From positions 1 through 55,221 of the forward strand of contig CAMASH010000013.1 in NCBI GenBank assembly GCA_945860745.1: a stretch of 55,221 nucleotides of DNA, read 5' to 3'. Below the pieces are notes generated by a model. That model worked only from the letters and a program-made list of their open reading frames with translations. It did no database searches and had not been told where the DNA came from. Position 1 is the first letter of the stretch, and the number at the start of each line of letters is the position of its first letter. Position numbers and translations under genes: made by a program. Below are positions 18,639 through 27,575 of the stretch, in pieces. Origin of the DNA: Chthoniobacter flavus (GTDB lineage: Bacteria > Verrucomicrobiota > Verrucomicrobiia > Chthoniobacterales > Terrimicrobiaceae).

Positions 18639-20408
18639 TCACCGCGCGGCCGGTTCGCTGACGAAGGGGGGATGGTAAAGGCCGGGGGTCGCGATTACCC
18701 GGGGCGTGGGAATCGGGGTCGCTTTTTTTTCCACGGGCAGGGCGGCGCGCACCGGAATGTCCACCGGCACCTGAGGCTCCGGCGCGGGGGAGGAGCCTTT
18801 GACGAACGGGGGGGGGAGCGACGAAGGAGTTCGCGGCAGGGGAATCGGCGCGGGTGCGGCGGGCGGGACCGGGGGAGTGGACGCCGGGCCCGGCTCCCGG
18901 ACAAAGGGAATCGCGGCGGGCGGCGGGGCGATGGGAAAAACGGAAGCGGGCGCGGACGAAGCCGTCGCTTCTTTGACAAAGGGCGGATCGAACGGCACTT
19001 CCTTCACGGGCACGACCGGATCAACCGCTCTCTTCACCTCCGGCATGGTCCATTTTCCCTCCAGCGCAGCCGGCTTCGGCCAATAGAGCCGGAGCGTGAC
19101 GTAGAATGGTCCGTCCGGGGCGGGCAACCAGTTGGCCCCCACTTCCCTGGCCGGCGGGTCGTGTTGAAAATAAAAGGTGACCCCGCCATCCGCCTCGGCC
19201 ACCGGGGCCGGCAGGATGGAGGAATTGATCGAATAGCGGTTGTAAAGATTCGCAGAAAAGGAATTTTTTTTCGTGTCGTAAAGGGTGAGCGACCAGAAGG
19301 CGTTGACGGGCGGAAGCTGGCCGGGTTCGAAACGCATGACGTAGCGGTTGCCGCCCTTGCCCTCGAGGGGACGGCCGGTGTTGTCCGTGCCGGCGGTGAG
19401 GAAAAGCGTCTCCTCCCAGTCGGGGGTGTACAGGCCGATGCGGGCGCCGAGGAAGCGGTTGAAATAATTGTTCTTCATCACGGCCCGGCTGCCGAAAAGC
19501 TGGTAGAGCGTGCGCAGGTTGGTGCGGGCCACGTCGCTCTCGGCGATGGCATCGCCAATGCCGGCCTCCATCGCGATCATCATTTCGGGCGGGAGGGTCT
19601 GCCAGTCGAAGGGCTTGCCCGCGCCCACCCCGATCTTGGCCAGCCGGGCCAGGAACGGGGTCTCGCTGGGATGCCCCTTGCAAAATTGCAGGACGAAATT
19701 GAGATACCGGATGAAGTCCACGCTGTCGGCGCGGGAACGGGAAAACGTCGGGAACAAGGCGGACGGGGCCCGCGGCGGGGCCGGTTTTTTCAGGAACTGG
19801 CTGAGCGGCCGGATGGTGAAGCCTTCCTGGATCCGGTTCAGATTGGCAAAGTCGCCGGGGCCGAAGAGCTGGTTGCGGACCACCGCCATGGCGAAATCGG
19901 TTTCGCACGGATAGGTCAGCCTGATCCCGCCCGGCGTCTTGCCTTTCCAACGCGGTCCGGTGATGAGAAAATTGCCCCCGGCATTCCCGCCCAGCCGCGT
20001 GCCGATGGAGGCGAAGTTGAAGGTGTAAAGGTCCACCAGGGTGAGCGAAAAATAGCGGGCCTTGTCGATCTTGGGCACAGTCAGCACGATGGGTTCCGCC
20101 CGCAGATCGAGCCAGGCGAAGGAGGACACCGTGTCGTTATTGGGCGAAGGCACCGAGTCCTGCGGCGTGTAGGAACGGCCCCTGTGGACGAACTTATTGA
20201 ACGGACCCTTGTATTCGGGCGACGACTGATCCACCGCGTAGAAAAACAGCGTGCGGTAATTCTCCACCAGCGGATATCCAAAAACATACGCCTCCCTGGC
20301 CAGGGCGCGCACTTCGTCGGTCGGCAGCGCGCTCTCCGCCGCACGGGCCGCGGACGCAACGGCCAGAAAAAGACCGGCGATCACGGCGAAATGGGAAAGG
20401 CGTTTCAT
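18639..20408 (-). CDS. DUF1254/DUF1214 secreted protein with proline-rich tail
   Basis: 589 residues from the ATG at 20408 (signal peptide MKRLSHFAVIAGLFLAVASAARA). The frame is open upstream to 20567 but that extension is not signal-like. Residues about 30-150 match DUF1254 (AYVFGYPLVENYRTLFFYAV, VPSPNNDTVSSFAWLDL), and the C-terminal half matches DUF1214 (PVNAFWSLTLYD, YSINS, GVTFYFQHDPP). The family is widespread and of unknown biochemical function. The last about 110 residues are Pro/Ala/Val-rich and repeat PFVKE, PFVREP, PFVKGS and PFVSEP. This tail is unusual and might span the envelope or bind a partner. Confidence 0.85.
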   Translation of the reverse strand: MKRLSHFAVIAGLFLAVASAARAAESALPTDEVRALAREAYVFGYPLVENYRTLFFYAVDQSSPEYKGPFNKFVHRGRSYTPQDSVPSPNNDTVSSFAWLDLRAEPIVLTVPKIDKARYFSLTLVDLYTFNFASIGTRLGGNAGGNFLITGPRWKGKTPGGIRLTYPCETDFAMAVVRNQLFGPGDFANLNRIQEGFTIRPLSQFLKKPAPPRAPSALFPTFSRSRADSVDFIRYLNFVLQFCKGHPSETPFLARLAKIGVGAGKPFDWQTLPPEMMIAMEAGIGDAIAESDVARTNLRTLYQLFGSRAVMKNNYFNRFLGARIGLYTPDWEETLFLTAGTDNTGRPLEGKGGNRYVMRFEPGQLPPVNAFWSLTLYDTKKNSFSANLYNRYSINSSILPAPVAEADGGVTFYFQHDPPAREVGANWLPAPDGPFYVTLRLYWPKPAALEGKWTMPEVKRAVDPVVPVKEVPFDPPFVKEATASSAPASVFPIAPPPAAIPFVREPGPASTPPVPPAAPAPIPLPRTPSSLPPPFVKGSSPAPEPQVPVDIPVRAALPVEKKATPIPTPRVIATPGLYHPPFVSEPAAR

Positions 20409-20670
20409 CAACAGGTTGCGGGTGGGTGTTATAGGAGCCGAGGCCGCCGGATGGAAGCCTTGATGACAACGGCCGCCGGCGAGAGCACATCCCCCCCGGA
20501 AACCAAAGCTTCCGTTCAGCGGGTCGCATGGATTGCTTGAGTCAGGCCTTCGGACCTCTCGGGCCATTCTTTATTCCCTTTGCGACCTGCTGTGAAAACC
20601 GGTTCAAGGGATTGGACCGCGGCGCGCAGATGCCCGCTAAGGCGGTGTTCGTTGGGTCGGGGCGGATCAA

Positions 20671-22149
20671 TCAGGCTTCCTCGCGCAGGGCGCGGAAGGC
20701 GCCTCCGAGGCGGGCGATCACGGTGCTGGCGCTGAGAGATTCGGGGGAAGCGTCCGGGCAGAAAACGCCGAGTTCGCCGGCGCGTCCGCACAGCCACGCT
20801 CCGAGCACGGCACTGCGCAGAAGTCTTTCCTGACCCTCGCCCTCGACCTGCGGAATCAGGGCGGCGCAAACCCCGGTGAGCGCGTCGCCCATGCCACCGC
20901 TGGCCATGCCGGGGTTTCCGGTCGTGTTATAATAAAATTGCCCGCCGGACCCGGTGAGGGTGCGGGCGCCCTTGAGCAGGAGGGTGACGGGAAAGCGGGC
21001 CAGGAAATCCTCCCCCCATTGCCGGCGGGGACGTCCGATGGCGGCGGTGAGGCGCTCCATCTCGCCGGGATGCGGGGTGAGCAGACGCGGGCCGCGGCCG
21101 TGTTTCAGCACGTTGAGGTCGCGTGAAAGCACGTTGAGCGCGTCGGCATCGATCACCAATGGCCGGGTGGCATCGCGGATGAGCGCGAGGATTTCCGAGG
21201 CCTGGCTCTGACCCAGGCCCGGACCGATGGCGAGCGAATCGAGATTTTCGTTGAGCACGTCGCGATAGCTGGCGACGGATTTCACCATCACCTCGGGAAG
21301 GCAAGTGGCGGCGAGCCGTCCGGCGATGTCGGGCCGGGCAAAGACGGTCACGAGGCCCGCGCCCGCGTGCACGGCGGCGGCACTGCACAGGCGTGCCGCG
21401 CCGAGGAATCCAGGTGATCCGGCAATGATGCCGACCCGTCCGGCGTTGCCCTTGTGCATGTCGAACCGGCGGGGCGGCAGCCATGGACGCAGAAGCGCCG
21501 GCGTGGCGAGGTGGAAGGCGCCCCCGGCGGAAAAGGGTAATTCCGGCAGCGGCACAACGGCGAGGCGTCCGACAAAATCGGTGGCCTCGTCGGCGACGAG
21601 TCCGGTTTTCGCGCAGGCGATGGTGGCGGTGAGATCGGCCTCGACGCAGCAGGAGGAGGGCTGGCCGGTGTCTCCGTCGAGTCCACTCGGAAGATCGATG
21701 GCGAGCACCCACGCGGCGTTTTCGCGGCGCAGGTGATTGATGGCGCGGATGGCGTCGGCGATTTCGCCGCGGGGTTCGCCTTTCGCCCCGAGGCCGAGCA
21801 GGCCGTCGAGGACGATTTTAGATTTTGGATCGGGGATTGCGGATTGCGGAATGACCTTGCGAAATTCGGCGAGATTTTTTGCGGTCAGCGGGCTGAGGGC
21901 GGATTCGGGAAAGGTCAGGCGCAGATCAATTTCCCAACCCCATTTCTTCAGGTGCCGGGCGGCGACGAGCGCGTCGCCGGCGTTGTGGCCCTTGCCACAG
22001 AAGACGATGCCGAGTCCGGGATGACGGTGGAATTGGCGGACAATTTCCGCGATGCCGAGTCCGGCGCGTTCCATCAAATCCGCCGCCTTGACCCCTCGCG
22101 AGAATGCGGCCTCCTCGGCCTGCCGCATCCCGTCACAACTGACAATCAT
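20671..22149 (-). CDS. nnr: Bifunctional NAD(P)HX epimerase / ADP-dependent NAD(P)HX dehydratase
   Basis: 492 residues. The N-terminal YjeF domain (1-210) contains CGKGHNAGDALVAARHL and AIDLPSGLDGDTG. The C-terminal ribokinase-like domain (225-490) contains AGSPGFLGAARL, LTPHPGEMERL and the active-site ASGGMGDALTG. Together they repair hydrated, damaged NAD(P)H. Residues 101-112 (PQSAIPDPKSKI) are encoded by an intergenic-type repeat at 21814-21852 inserted in frame. The gene starts 8 bases after the dnaJ stop and is probably the last gene of the STAS-grpE-dnaJ operon. Confidence 0.93.
   Translation of the reverse strand: MIVSCDGMRQAEEAAFSRGVKAADLMERAGLGIAEIVRQFHRHPGLGIVFCGKGHNAGDALVAARHLKKWGWEIDLRLTFPESALSPLTAKNLAEFRKVIPQSAIPDPKSKIVLDGLLGLGAKGEPRGEIADAIRAINHLRRENAAWVLAIDLPSGLDGDTGQPSSCCVEADLTATIACAKTGLVADEATDFVGRLAVVPLPELPFSAGGAFHLATPALLRPWLPPRRFDMHKGNAGRVGIIAGSPGFLGAARLCSAAAVHAGAGLVTVFARPDIAGRLAATCLPEVMVKSVASYRDVLNENLDSLAIGPGLGQSQASEILALIRDATRPLVIDADALNVLSRDLNVLKHGRGPRLLTPHPGEMERLTAAIGRPRRQWGEDFLARFPVTLLLKGARTLTGSGGQFYYNTTGNPGMASGGMGDALTGVCAALIPQVEGEGQERLLRSAVLGAWLCGRAGELGVFCPDASPESLSASTVIARLGGAFRALREEA
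21814..21852. repeat. Interspersed repeat inside nnr
   Basis: The sequence ATTTTAGATTTTGGATCGG followed by GGATTGC-GGATTGC-GGAAT resembles the short dispersed repeats usually found between genes in many bacterial genomes. Here it lies in the coding frame of nnr and contributes about twelve residues in the epimerase domain without breaking it. Confidence 0.55.
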
Positions 22150-22157
22150 GAGAGAAT

Positions 22158-23300
22158 CTAACTGAACAAATCCTTTAGTCGCTCGGTAAAACTCTTGTGG
22201 AGGGGGGTATTTTCCTCGCCGCAGAGCTGGGCGAAATGTTCCAGGGCCTTGCGTTGTTCGGCGTCGAGACGGGTCGGGACTTCGACTTGCACGCGGGCGA
22301 GAATGTCGCCGCGACTGGAACTTTGCAGCACAGGCATGCCGTGGCCGCGGATGCGGAACGTGCTATCGCTTTGCGTGCCGGCGGGGATTTTTAAATTCAC
22401 CGCGCCGGTGAGGGTCGGGACGCGGACTTCGCCGCCGAGCGCGGCGATGGAAAAGGGAATCGGCATGTCGCAATGGAGTTCGGTGCCGTCGCGCTGGAAA
22501 ACGCGGTGTTCCTTGATGTGAATGACGACATAAAGGTCGCCGGGCGTGCCGGAACGCAGGCCGGCCTCTCCGCTCCCGGCGCTGCGCAGGCGGGAGCCTT
22601 CGTCAATGCCGGCCGGGATCTTGAGCTTGATGCGCGAGGTGCGTTCGAGGCGTCCGTCGCCATGGCAGGTTTTGCAGGGTTTCTCGATGGTCTGTCCGGA
22701 GCCATGGCAATGCGGGCAGGTCTGCGCGACCTGAAAAAATCCGCGGGAGGCAATGACCTGGCCGCGTCCGCGGCAGGTCGAGCAGGTCACGGCGCGCGAG
22801 CCCTTCTGCGCGCCGGAACCGTCGCAGGTCTGGCAGACGTCGAGTTTGCGGATTTCGATCTCCTTCTCGCAGCCGGTGGCGGCTTCCTCGAGGGTGATCT
22901 GCATGTCGTAGCGGAGGTCGGAGCCGCGCTGGCGTCCGGAACCGTCGGCCGCGCCGGCGCCGCCACCGAAAAATTGTTCAAAGATTCCGCCGGCACCTCC
23001 TCCGGCCCCGAACACTTCGCGAAAGAGGTCGGAGGGATCATGAAACCCCCCGCCGCCACCGCCGCGGCCCTGCTGAAAAGCGGCATGTCCATAGCGGTCG
23101 TAGGCGGCGCGCTTGTCCGGCTCCATCAGGATCTCGTAGGCCTCACCGAGTTCCTTGAAGCGCTCCTCGGCCTCGTGATCGCCGGGGTTTTTGTCGGGGT
23201 GATATCTGACCGCCTGCTTGCGGTAGGCCTTCTTTATCTCCTCCTCGCCGGCACCACGCTCGATCTCGAGCACTTCGTAATAGTCACGCTTGGCGGTCAT
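22158..23300 (-). CDS. dnaJ: Chaperone DnaJ
   Basis: 380 residues with canonical type I layout: J domain with HPD at 34-36, Gly/Phe-rich linker (about 72-120), four CxxCxGxG zinc motifs (Cys pairs 156/159, 173/176, 195/198, 209/212) and C-terminal substrate-binding domains. It stimulates the DnaK ATPase and delivers unfolded clients. The ATG overlaps the grpE stop by 4 bases. The third motif reads CPHCHGSG and the second CSTCRGRG, both intact. DnaK is not in the window. Confidence 0.97.
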   Translation of the reverse strand: MTAKRDYYEVLEIERGAGEEEIKKAYRKQAVRYHPDKNPGDHEAEERFKELGEAYEILMEPDKRAAYDRYGHAAFQQGRGGGGGGFHDPSDLFREVFGAGGGAGGIFEQFFGGGAGAADGSGRQRGSDLRYDMQITLEEAATGCEKEIEIRKLDVCQTCDGSGAQKGSRAVTCSTCRGRGQVIASRGFFQVAQTCPHCHGSGQTIEKPCKTCHGDGRLERTSRIKLKIPAGIDEGSRLRSAGSGEAGLRSGTPGDLYVVIHIKEHRVFQRDGTELHCDMPIPFSIAALGGEVRVPTLTGAVNLKIPAGTQSDSTFRIRGHGMPVLQSSSRGDILARVQVEVPTRLDAEQRKALEHFAQLCGEENTPLHKSFTERLKDLFS

Positions 23301-23818
23301 TCCGCAGGCGGTCCCTTGGAAATCACAACCGTCGCCGGACGAATGAGCCGGTCCTTCAATTTGAACCCGCGGCGCAGCTGGCGGATGACGTGGCCTTCGG
23401 GGACGTCGGCGCTGGCCTCCTGGGCCACGGCCTCATGAAGATTCGGATCAAACGGCTTGCCCTCGGCGTCGAGCGTTTCCACACCATGGTCGCGGAGGAA
23501 ATCCTCGAACTGCTTGCGCACCATGCCGAGGCCCTGGACGATCCCGGCGGCTTCGGGGGTGGATCTGGCGGCCCCGAGGCCGAGTTCGAAATTGTCGAGA
23601 ATGGGGAGGAGACTTTCGAGCAGCGAACTGTTGGCGTAGCGGATGGCCTCCTCTTTTTCGCGGGCAACGCGTTTGCGGTAGTTGTCGAGTTCGGCCCGGG
23701 AGCGCAGGGCGAGGTCGCGGAATTTCTCGACCTCGGCGGCGGGGTCAGCCGGCGTCTCAGCCGCTTCGCCCGCGGGGGCGGCTTCTTCTTCGGGATCAAT
23801 GTCCGGTTTGGTGTTCAT
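23297..23818 (-). CDS. grpE: Nucleotide exchange factor GrpE
   Basis: 173 residues: an acidic N-terminus (about 1-30), a long coiled-coil helix ([28 protein letters not shown] region) and the C-terminal beta wing ([37 protein letters not shown]). It releases ADP from DnaK. It overlaps the upstream phosphatase gene and downstream dnaJ by 4 bases each. Confidence 0.96.
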   Translation of the reverse strand: MNTKPDIDPEEEAAPAGEAAETPADPAAEVEKFRDLALRSRAELDNYRKRVAREKEEAIRYANSSLLESLLPILDNFELGLGAARSTPEAAGIVQGLGMVRKQFEDFLRDHGVETLDAEGKPFDPNLHEAVAQEASADVPEGHVIRQLRRGFKLKDRLIRPATVVISKGPPAE

Positions 23819-25242
23819 CGTTTGCGAATGGCTATCATGGTGATGTCGTCGTATTGGGGGAAGTTTCCCACGAAATTTTTGACATCCTCGGTGAGCCGCT
23901 TGATGACGCCGGGCGCGCCGTGGGGCGCGCTGGCCTGCAGGCCCTGCACCAGACGGGGGAGTCCGAACTCAAGGCCTTCTTCATCGAGGGCCTCGGTGGC
24001 TCCGTCGGTGTAGAACAGCAGGCAGTCATCGGTTGCCAGCTCAAAAGAGAAGTCCGCGCAGACTCTATTGAAGACCTCCCCGCTGTCAATCCCCATGGCC
24101 ATGCCCTTGGGGGTGAGTTTCTCCACGCTCTTGTCGGCCGAGCGGAAGAGCAGCGGCGCGTCGTGCCCGGCGCGGGCCATGGTGACCTGATTGCTGCGTG
24201 AGTCGATGATGAGGTAGGCCATGCTGATGAACATGTCCTCTTTGATGTCGGGGTAGAGTTGCTGGTTGACCCGGTAGAGAACCTCGGCGGCGGAAGTTTT
24301 ACCGGCCGCCTCACTGCGGATCACGCTGCGGCACATGGCCATGATGAGCGAGGCGGGCACGCCCTTTCCGGAGACATCGGCGATGGCCACGCCCATGCGG
24401 TGTTCATCCACCCGGATGTAGTCGAAATAATCGCCGCTGACCTGCCGCGCGGGAACGTTGATGCCGCTGAGTTCGTAGCCTTCCACCACCGGCGGCGAGG
24501 AGGGCAGCAGGATGGCTTGGATTTCGCGGGCGATTTCCAGGTCGTGATCGAGGCGCTTTTTTTCGCCCGCCTCAATGTAGACAACCTCGTTATACAAGGC
24601 GAAGGCGGATTGCTCGGTGATGGCTTTAAAAACAGTGAGGTCTTTCTCCGAGAAGGGTGTGCTCATCGGGCCGTTGGCCAGGCCGAGGACACCAAGAATC
24701 TTGCGGCGGTAAACGAGCGGACCGACGATGGCCGAGTGGGCGATGAGGTTGTCGGCCGGCAGGGTTTCGGCCAGTTGCGCCTCGGAATAAATGCGGGCCT
24801 GGCCGGTCTCCAGGGCGTGGCCGATCGGACCCTCCCCACGCCGCACAGGGCTGAGCCGCAGGTAACTCTCCAAGGCCACGTGATTGGAAGCGGCCTGTTC
24901 GAGAATATGTTTTGGAACATCAAGCAGGGCGGGACAGCCCTTGGAAACAAAAGCCGGGGCCAACACGGCGTCGGCCTTGTCCATCAGATAAAGCGCCCCG
25001 CCATGGGCATCAAGAATGCGGGTCGCGCTCTCGACGATCAGGCGGTGGAGCTCGGAGGAACGGACGCCCTCGGAGAAGGCCTCGCCCAGGCCGTGGAGAA
25101 AATCAAAAACGCGGTCTTCCTCGACCTGGAGTTCGATCCGCTGGCGTTCGAGTTCGCTGATCCGCCGGGTCAAGGTATTCAGCACCACGAGGAGGGCGAT
25201 GAACGTCCCGAAGAACAGGGCGAAGAAAATATAGGTCCACAT
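23815..25242 (-). CDS. Membrane-anchored SpoIIE/RsbU-type PP2C phosphatase with GAF domain
   Basis: 475 residues: one N-terminal membrane helix (about 3-22), a short coiled coil, a GAF sensor (about 45-205) and a PPM/SpoIIE phosphatase domain (about 235-475) with SGDYFDY, IADVSGKGVPASLIMA and LLFYTDGATEALDEEG. Such enzymes dephosphorylate STAS anti-anti-sigma proteins in partner-switching cascades. The STAS gene immediately upstream (22-base gap) is the likely substrate. It overlaps grpE by 4 bases, tying a signalling module to chaperone expression. The GAF ligand is unknown. Confidence 0.92.
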   Translation of the reverse strand: MWTYIFFALFFGTFIALLVVLNTLTRRISELERQRIELQVEEDRVFDFLHGLGEAFSEGVRSSELHRLIVESATRILDAHGGALYLMDKADAVLAPAFVSKGCPALLDVPKHILEQAASNHVALESYLRLSPVRRGEGPIGHALETGQARIYSEAQLAETLPADNLIAHSAIVGPLVYRRKILGVLGLANGPMSTPFSEKDLTVFKAITEQSAFALYNEVVYIEAGEKKRLDHDLEIAREIQAILLPSSPPVVEGYELSGINVPARQVSGDYFDYIRVDEHRMGVAIADVSGKGVPASLIMAMCRSVIRSEAAGKTSAAEVLYRVNQQLYPDIKEDMFISMAYLIIDSRSNQVTMARAGHDAPLLFRSADKSVEKLTPKGMAMGIDSGEVFNRVCADFSFELATDDCLLFYTDGATEALDEEGLEFGLPRLVQGLQASAPHGAPGVIKRLTEDVKNFVGNFPQYDDITMIAIRKR

Positions 25243-25263
25243 GCGGCGGGGAATTTCCTTGCC

Positions 25264-25794
25264 CTAGTCTCCCAGCGCTTTTTCCGCGCCGGTCCCATTG
25301 AGTTCCTGGCGCAGATACTCGAGGACATCCTTGAACTTCGTCGCATTGGCGGAGTCCGCCTCCGCCAGGGCCTCATGAGCCTCCAGCACAACCTGCTTCT
25401 GCTCCTCCGGGCCGGGCCGGGGAGCAGGGGGAAGCGCGGAGACGCTTTCGGGAACCGTGCCGCGGCCCGCCACCGCATCCTCCACCGCAAAAAGCTGGTC
25501 AAGTCCGAGACTGCCCAGCAGCCCGGCATTGCGTTCGTTCACGTTGACGGCCCGCAGGCCACCCTGGCCAATCTCGCGCAGGCGCAGAGCCACCCCCGCG
25601 AGCGTGCCCATGAAGGTCGAATCCATCTGTTCACAATCCCGCAAATCCACCACAAAATCCCGGTAGCCGCGCTGGATCATCTGTTTGACAAATTCCTTCA
25701 ATCCGACGCTGTTCTGAAAACTTCCGCGTCCCTCCACTTTAACCCAGACGGTGCGTTCAATACAGCCGACCAGAACCGACGATGTCGTGCTCAC
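25264..25794 (-). CDS. STAS-domain protein (anti-sigma antagonist-like)
   Basis: 176 residues. Residues about 5-105 form a STAS fold with the phosphorylatable serine in CEQMDSTFMGTLAG. The tail (about 110-176) is Pro/Glu-rich, then helical, and is longer than in SpoIIAA/RsbV. It probably binds an anti-sigma kinase when dephosphorylated by the adjacent SpoIIE-type phosphatase; the kinase is not in the window. It starts at GTG 25794 and a promoter lies only a few bases upstream. Confidence 0.88.
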   Translation of the reverse strand: MSTTSSVLVGCIERTVWVKVEGRGSFQNSVGLKEFVKQMIQRGYRDFVVDLRDCEQMDSTFMGTLAGVALRLREIGQGGLRAVNVNERNAGLLGSLGLDQLFAVEDAVAGRGTVPESVSALPPAPRPGPEEQKQVVLEAHEALAEADSANATKFKDVLEYLRQELNGTGAEKALGD

Positions 25795-25804
25795 TAGTGC
25801 CTTA

Positions 25805-25834
25805 ACAATACCCCAGGGCTGCGATCACTGTCAA
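25805..25834 (-). promoter_or_regulatory. Candidate sigma-70 promoter of the STAS-phosphatase-grpE-dnaJ operon
   Basis: On the minus strand TTGACA (25829-25834) is followed after 18 bases by TATTGT (25805-25810). The expected transcription start falls about four bases before the GTG of the STAS gene, so the mRNA would be nearly leaderless. No CIRCE element (TTAGCACTC-N9-GAGTGCTAA) is present. Confidence 0.55.
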
Positions 25835-25855
25835 ATCCCCCCTCGCCTGCCGCGT

Positions 25856-26371
25856 CTACTTCCACATGAAGGATTGCTTCAGCGCCACGATGCGGCCGTC
25901 CACAATGAGCAGGGCCCGCCAGGAGGTCACCGCGCCGAATTCCAGATACTCGTCCCCGATCACGGTAAAGTCGGACTGAAACGAACCGCGGGCTCCGGGA
26001 TAGTAGCGTTCCTGCGCCAACACCTGGTTGCCCAGGGCCGACTGGCGGTATTCCAGCCGGAAGGTCACGTCGGCGGCCTCGGAAGTCCGCCAGAAAAAGG
26101 TGAAGTAGCTCCCGAAAAGTTTCTGCGTGTCGTAGCCGTTGACAGATCCCCAAGTGATCCGCTGGCGTTCGAAAAGAATCGTCTCGCTGGTGGTGGTCGC
26201 CGCGGGGATGTTCTGATGATAAAACAACTTCACCTTGCGGAACTGGAAGTTGTCGTTGAGCGCCAGCGGCAGCACATCGGCTTTCTCCAATTTGGTGGCA
26301 GGCACGGGCGGAACACTCGCGCAGGACGCGAGGGCGAGTGAAAGTAAAGCGATTCCGAGGAATGTCCTCAT
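25856..26371 (-). CDS. Putative lipoprotein
   Basis: 171 residues with a lipoprotein signal (lipobox ALASC, Cys17). The body is beta-rich with aromatic residues (LFGSYFTFFWRTSEAADVTFRLEY) and no cysteine pair. I do not recognise the family. It stands alone between the STAS operon and a divergent plus-strand cluster. The start at 26371 fits the signal peptide exactly. Confidence 0.72.
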   Translation of the reverse strand: MRTFLGIALLSLALASCASVPPVPATKLEKADVLPLALNDNFQFRKVKLFYHQNIPAATTTSETILFERQRITWGSVNGYDTQKLFGSYFTFFWRTSEAADVTFRLEYRQSALGNQVLAQERYYPGARGSFQSDFTVIGDEYLEFGAVTSWRALLIVDGRIVALKQSFMWK

Positions 26372-26487
26372 GGCGCGGGATACAAGCCGCTTTGCCGTCT
26401 GCTGTCAATTTCCCCCGCACGGGACGGGCTTGACTCCGCCCGCCGCTTTCCCCATACGGAACCTCCCGCGGTCCATCCGCGCGACCG

Positions 26488-27006
26488 ATGAAAGCCCACG
26501 AAATCCTCCACGCCGCCTCCGACGACACCGCCGGAGGAATCTTTCAATTCCTTTACGAAAAGGACAAACCCGCCTACCGCGCCTGTCTGCAACTCCTGGC
26601 CTCCCGCCGCAAGCTCCGGCTGGTCATCCTCGAACGCAGGTCCCGCGCCGAACGTCACGCCTGGATGCACGCCGAACTCTCCCGCAAAGCCAACGAGGAC
26701 GCGGCCGGGGAAGTTCTGCAAACGTGGCTGCTCGGAGCGCATTCCGACCTCATCTGCGGGTTCCTCGATACTCTCGGCATCCCGCACAATGGCCGGGGAT
26801 TGCTCGAAACCCTGCCCGCCGAACCGGAGGCAGAGAAAGTGCGGGCCGCCATCGACAAGGTTTTTCACGAGCATCCGCCCGAAGCCGTCTTCATCTACCT
26901 CCACCTCTTCGCCGAAATGGATATTGCGGGCTGGCCCGCCCTCAGAAACATTCTCACCCAAGACCCACGCCTGTGCCCCGCTCCACCAACCCCGGCCGCG
27001 ATTTGA
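26488..27006 (+). CDS. Hypothetical protein, first gene of a surface-assembly cluster
   Basis: 172 residues, mostly helical, with no signal peptide or membrane helix. It has an N-terminal segment with regular Ala/Glu/Lys spacing and a C-terminal half of helices (PEAEKVRAAIDKVFHEHPPEAVFIYLHLFAEMD). No family recognised. It overlaps gmhA by 34 bases (or 4 if gmhA starts at 27003), indicating co-expression. Coding bias matches the neighbours. Confidence 0.65.
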   Translation: MKAHEILHAASDDTAGGIFQFLYEKDKPAYRACLQLLASRRKLRLVILERRSRAERHAWMHAELSRKANEDAAGEVLQTWLLGAHSDLICGFLDTLGIPHNGRGLLETLPAEPEAEKVRAAIDKVFHEHPPEAVFIYLHLFAEMDIAGWPALRNILTQDPRLCPAPPTPAAI

Positions 27007-27575
27007 AGGCTTCGCCCTTCCAGACCTCGCTCCAGGAGGCGCTCGAAACCTTTGAGTCCATCCGCTCGCTGGACGAACCGCTGACCAAGGCGGCCGACAC
27101 CGTGCTGCAGTGCCTCAAAAGCGCCGGCAAACTCCTCCTCTGCGGCAACGGAGGCAGTGCGGCGGACAGTGCCCACATCGCCACCGAGTTCACTTGCCGT
27201 TTCCAGGAAGACCGGCGTCCCTACCCCGCCATTGCCCTCAATGTGGACGGCGGACTCCTCACCGCCATCGGTAATGACTACGCCTTCCAGGACATCTTCG
27301 CCCGGCAGGTCCAGGCCTTCGGTCAGCCCGGCGACGTGCTCATTGCCATCTCCAGCAGCGGGAAGTCGCGCAACATTCTCTCCGCCATTGAGGAGGCCCG
27401 CCGCAGAAAAATGAAAACCATCGTCCTGCTCGGCAAAGGAGGCGGATTCACCGCCGGCGCCGCAGAGATCGAATTGATCGTGCCGGGCACCGTCACCGCC
27501 CGCATCCAGGAGGCGCAAAAATTTTTGCTGCACGTCCTCTGCGAACTGGTCGAGGCGCAACTGCCGCGCCCATGA
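26973..27575 (+). CDS. gmhA: Phosphoheptose isomerase GmhA (SIS domain)
   Basis: 200 residues from GTG 26973. TTG 27003, overlapping the previous stop as TTGA, is an alternative start. The SIS fold shows CGNGGSAADSAHIATEF (with E72), AIGNDYAFQDIF, GDVLIAISSSGKSRN and RIQEAQKFLLHVLCE (H187). E and H correspond to the catalytic residues of GmhA. It isomerises sedoheptulose 7-phosphate to heptose 7-phosphate, the first step of ADP-heptose synthesis for the LPS core. A heptosyltransferase domain at 52832-54733 would use the end product. It overlaps the prepilin peptidase by 4 bases. Confidence 0.92.
   Translation: MPRSTNPGRDLKASPFQTSLQEALETFESIRSLDEPLTKAADTVLQCLKSAGKLLLCGNGGSAADSAHIATEFTCRFQEDRRPYPAIALNVDGGLLTAIGNDYAFQDIFARQVQAFGQPGDVLIAISSSGKSRNILSAIEEARRRKMKTIVLLGKGGGFTAGAAEIELIVPGTVTARIQEAQKFLLHVLCELVEAQLPRP

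Noticed and set aside
20409-20670. Small gene or RNA in the gap between the DUF1254 gene and nnr
   Set aside because: Only short frames antisense to or overlapping the neighbours; no conserved RNA structure or terminator recognised.
25795-25855. CIRCE/HrcA operator before the chaperone operon
   Set aside because: No TTAGCACTC-N9-GAGTGCTAA or close variant is present.
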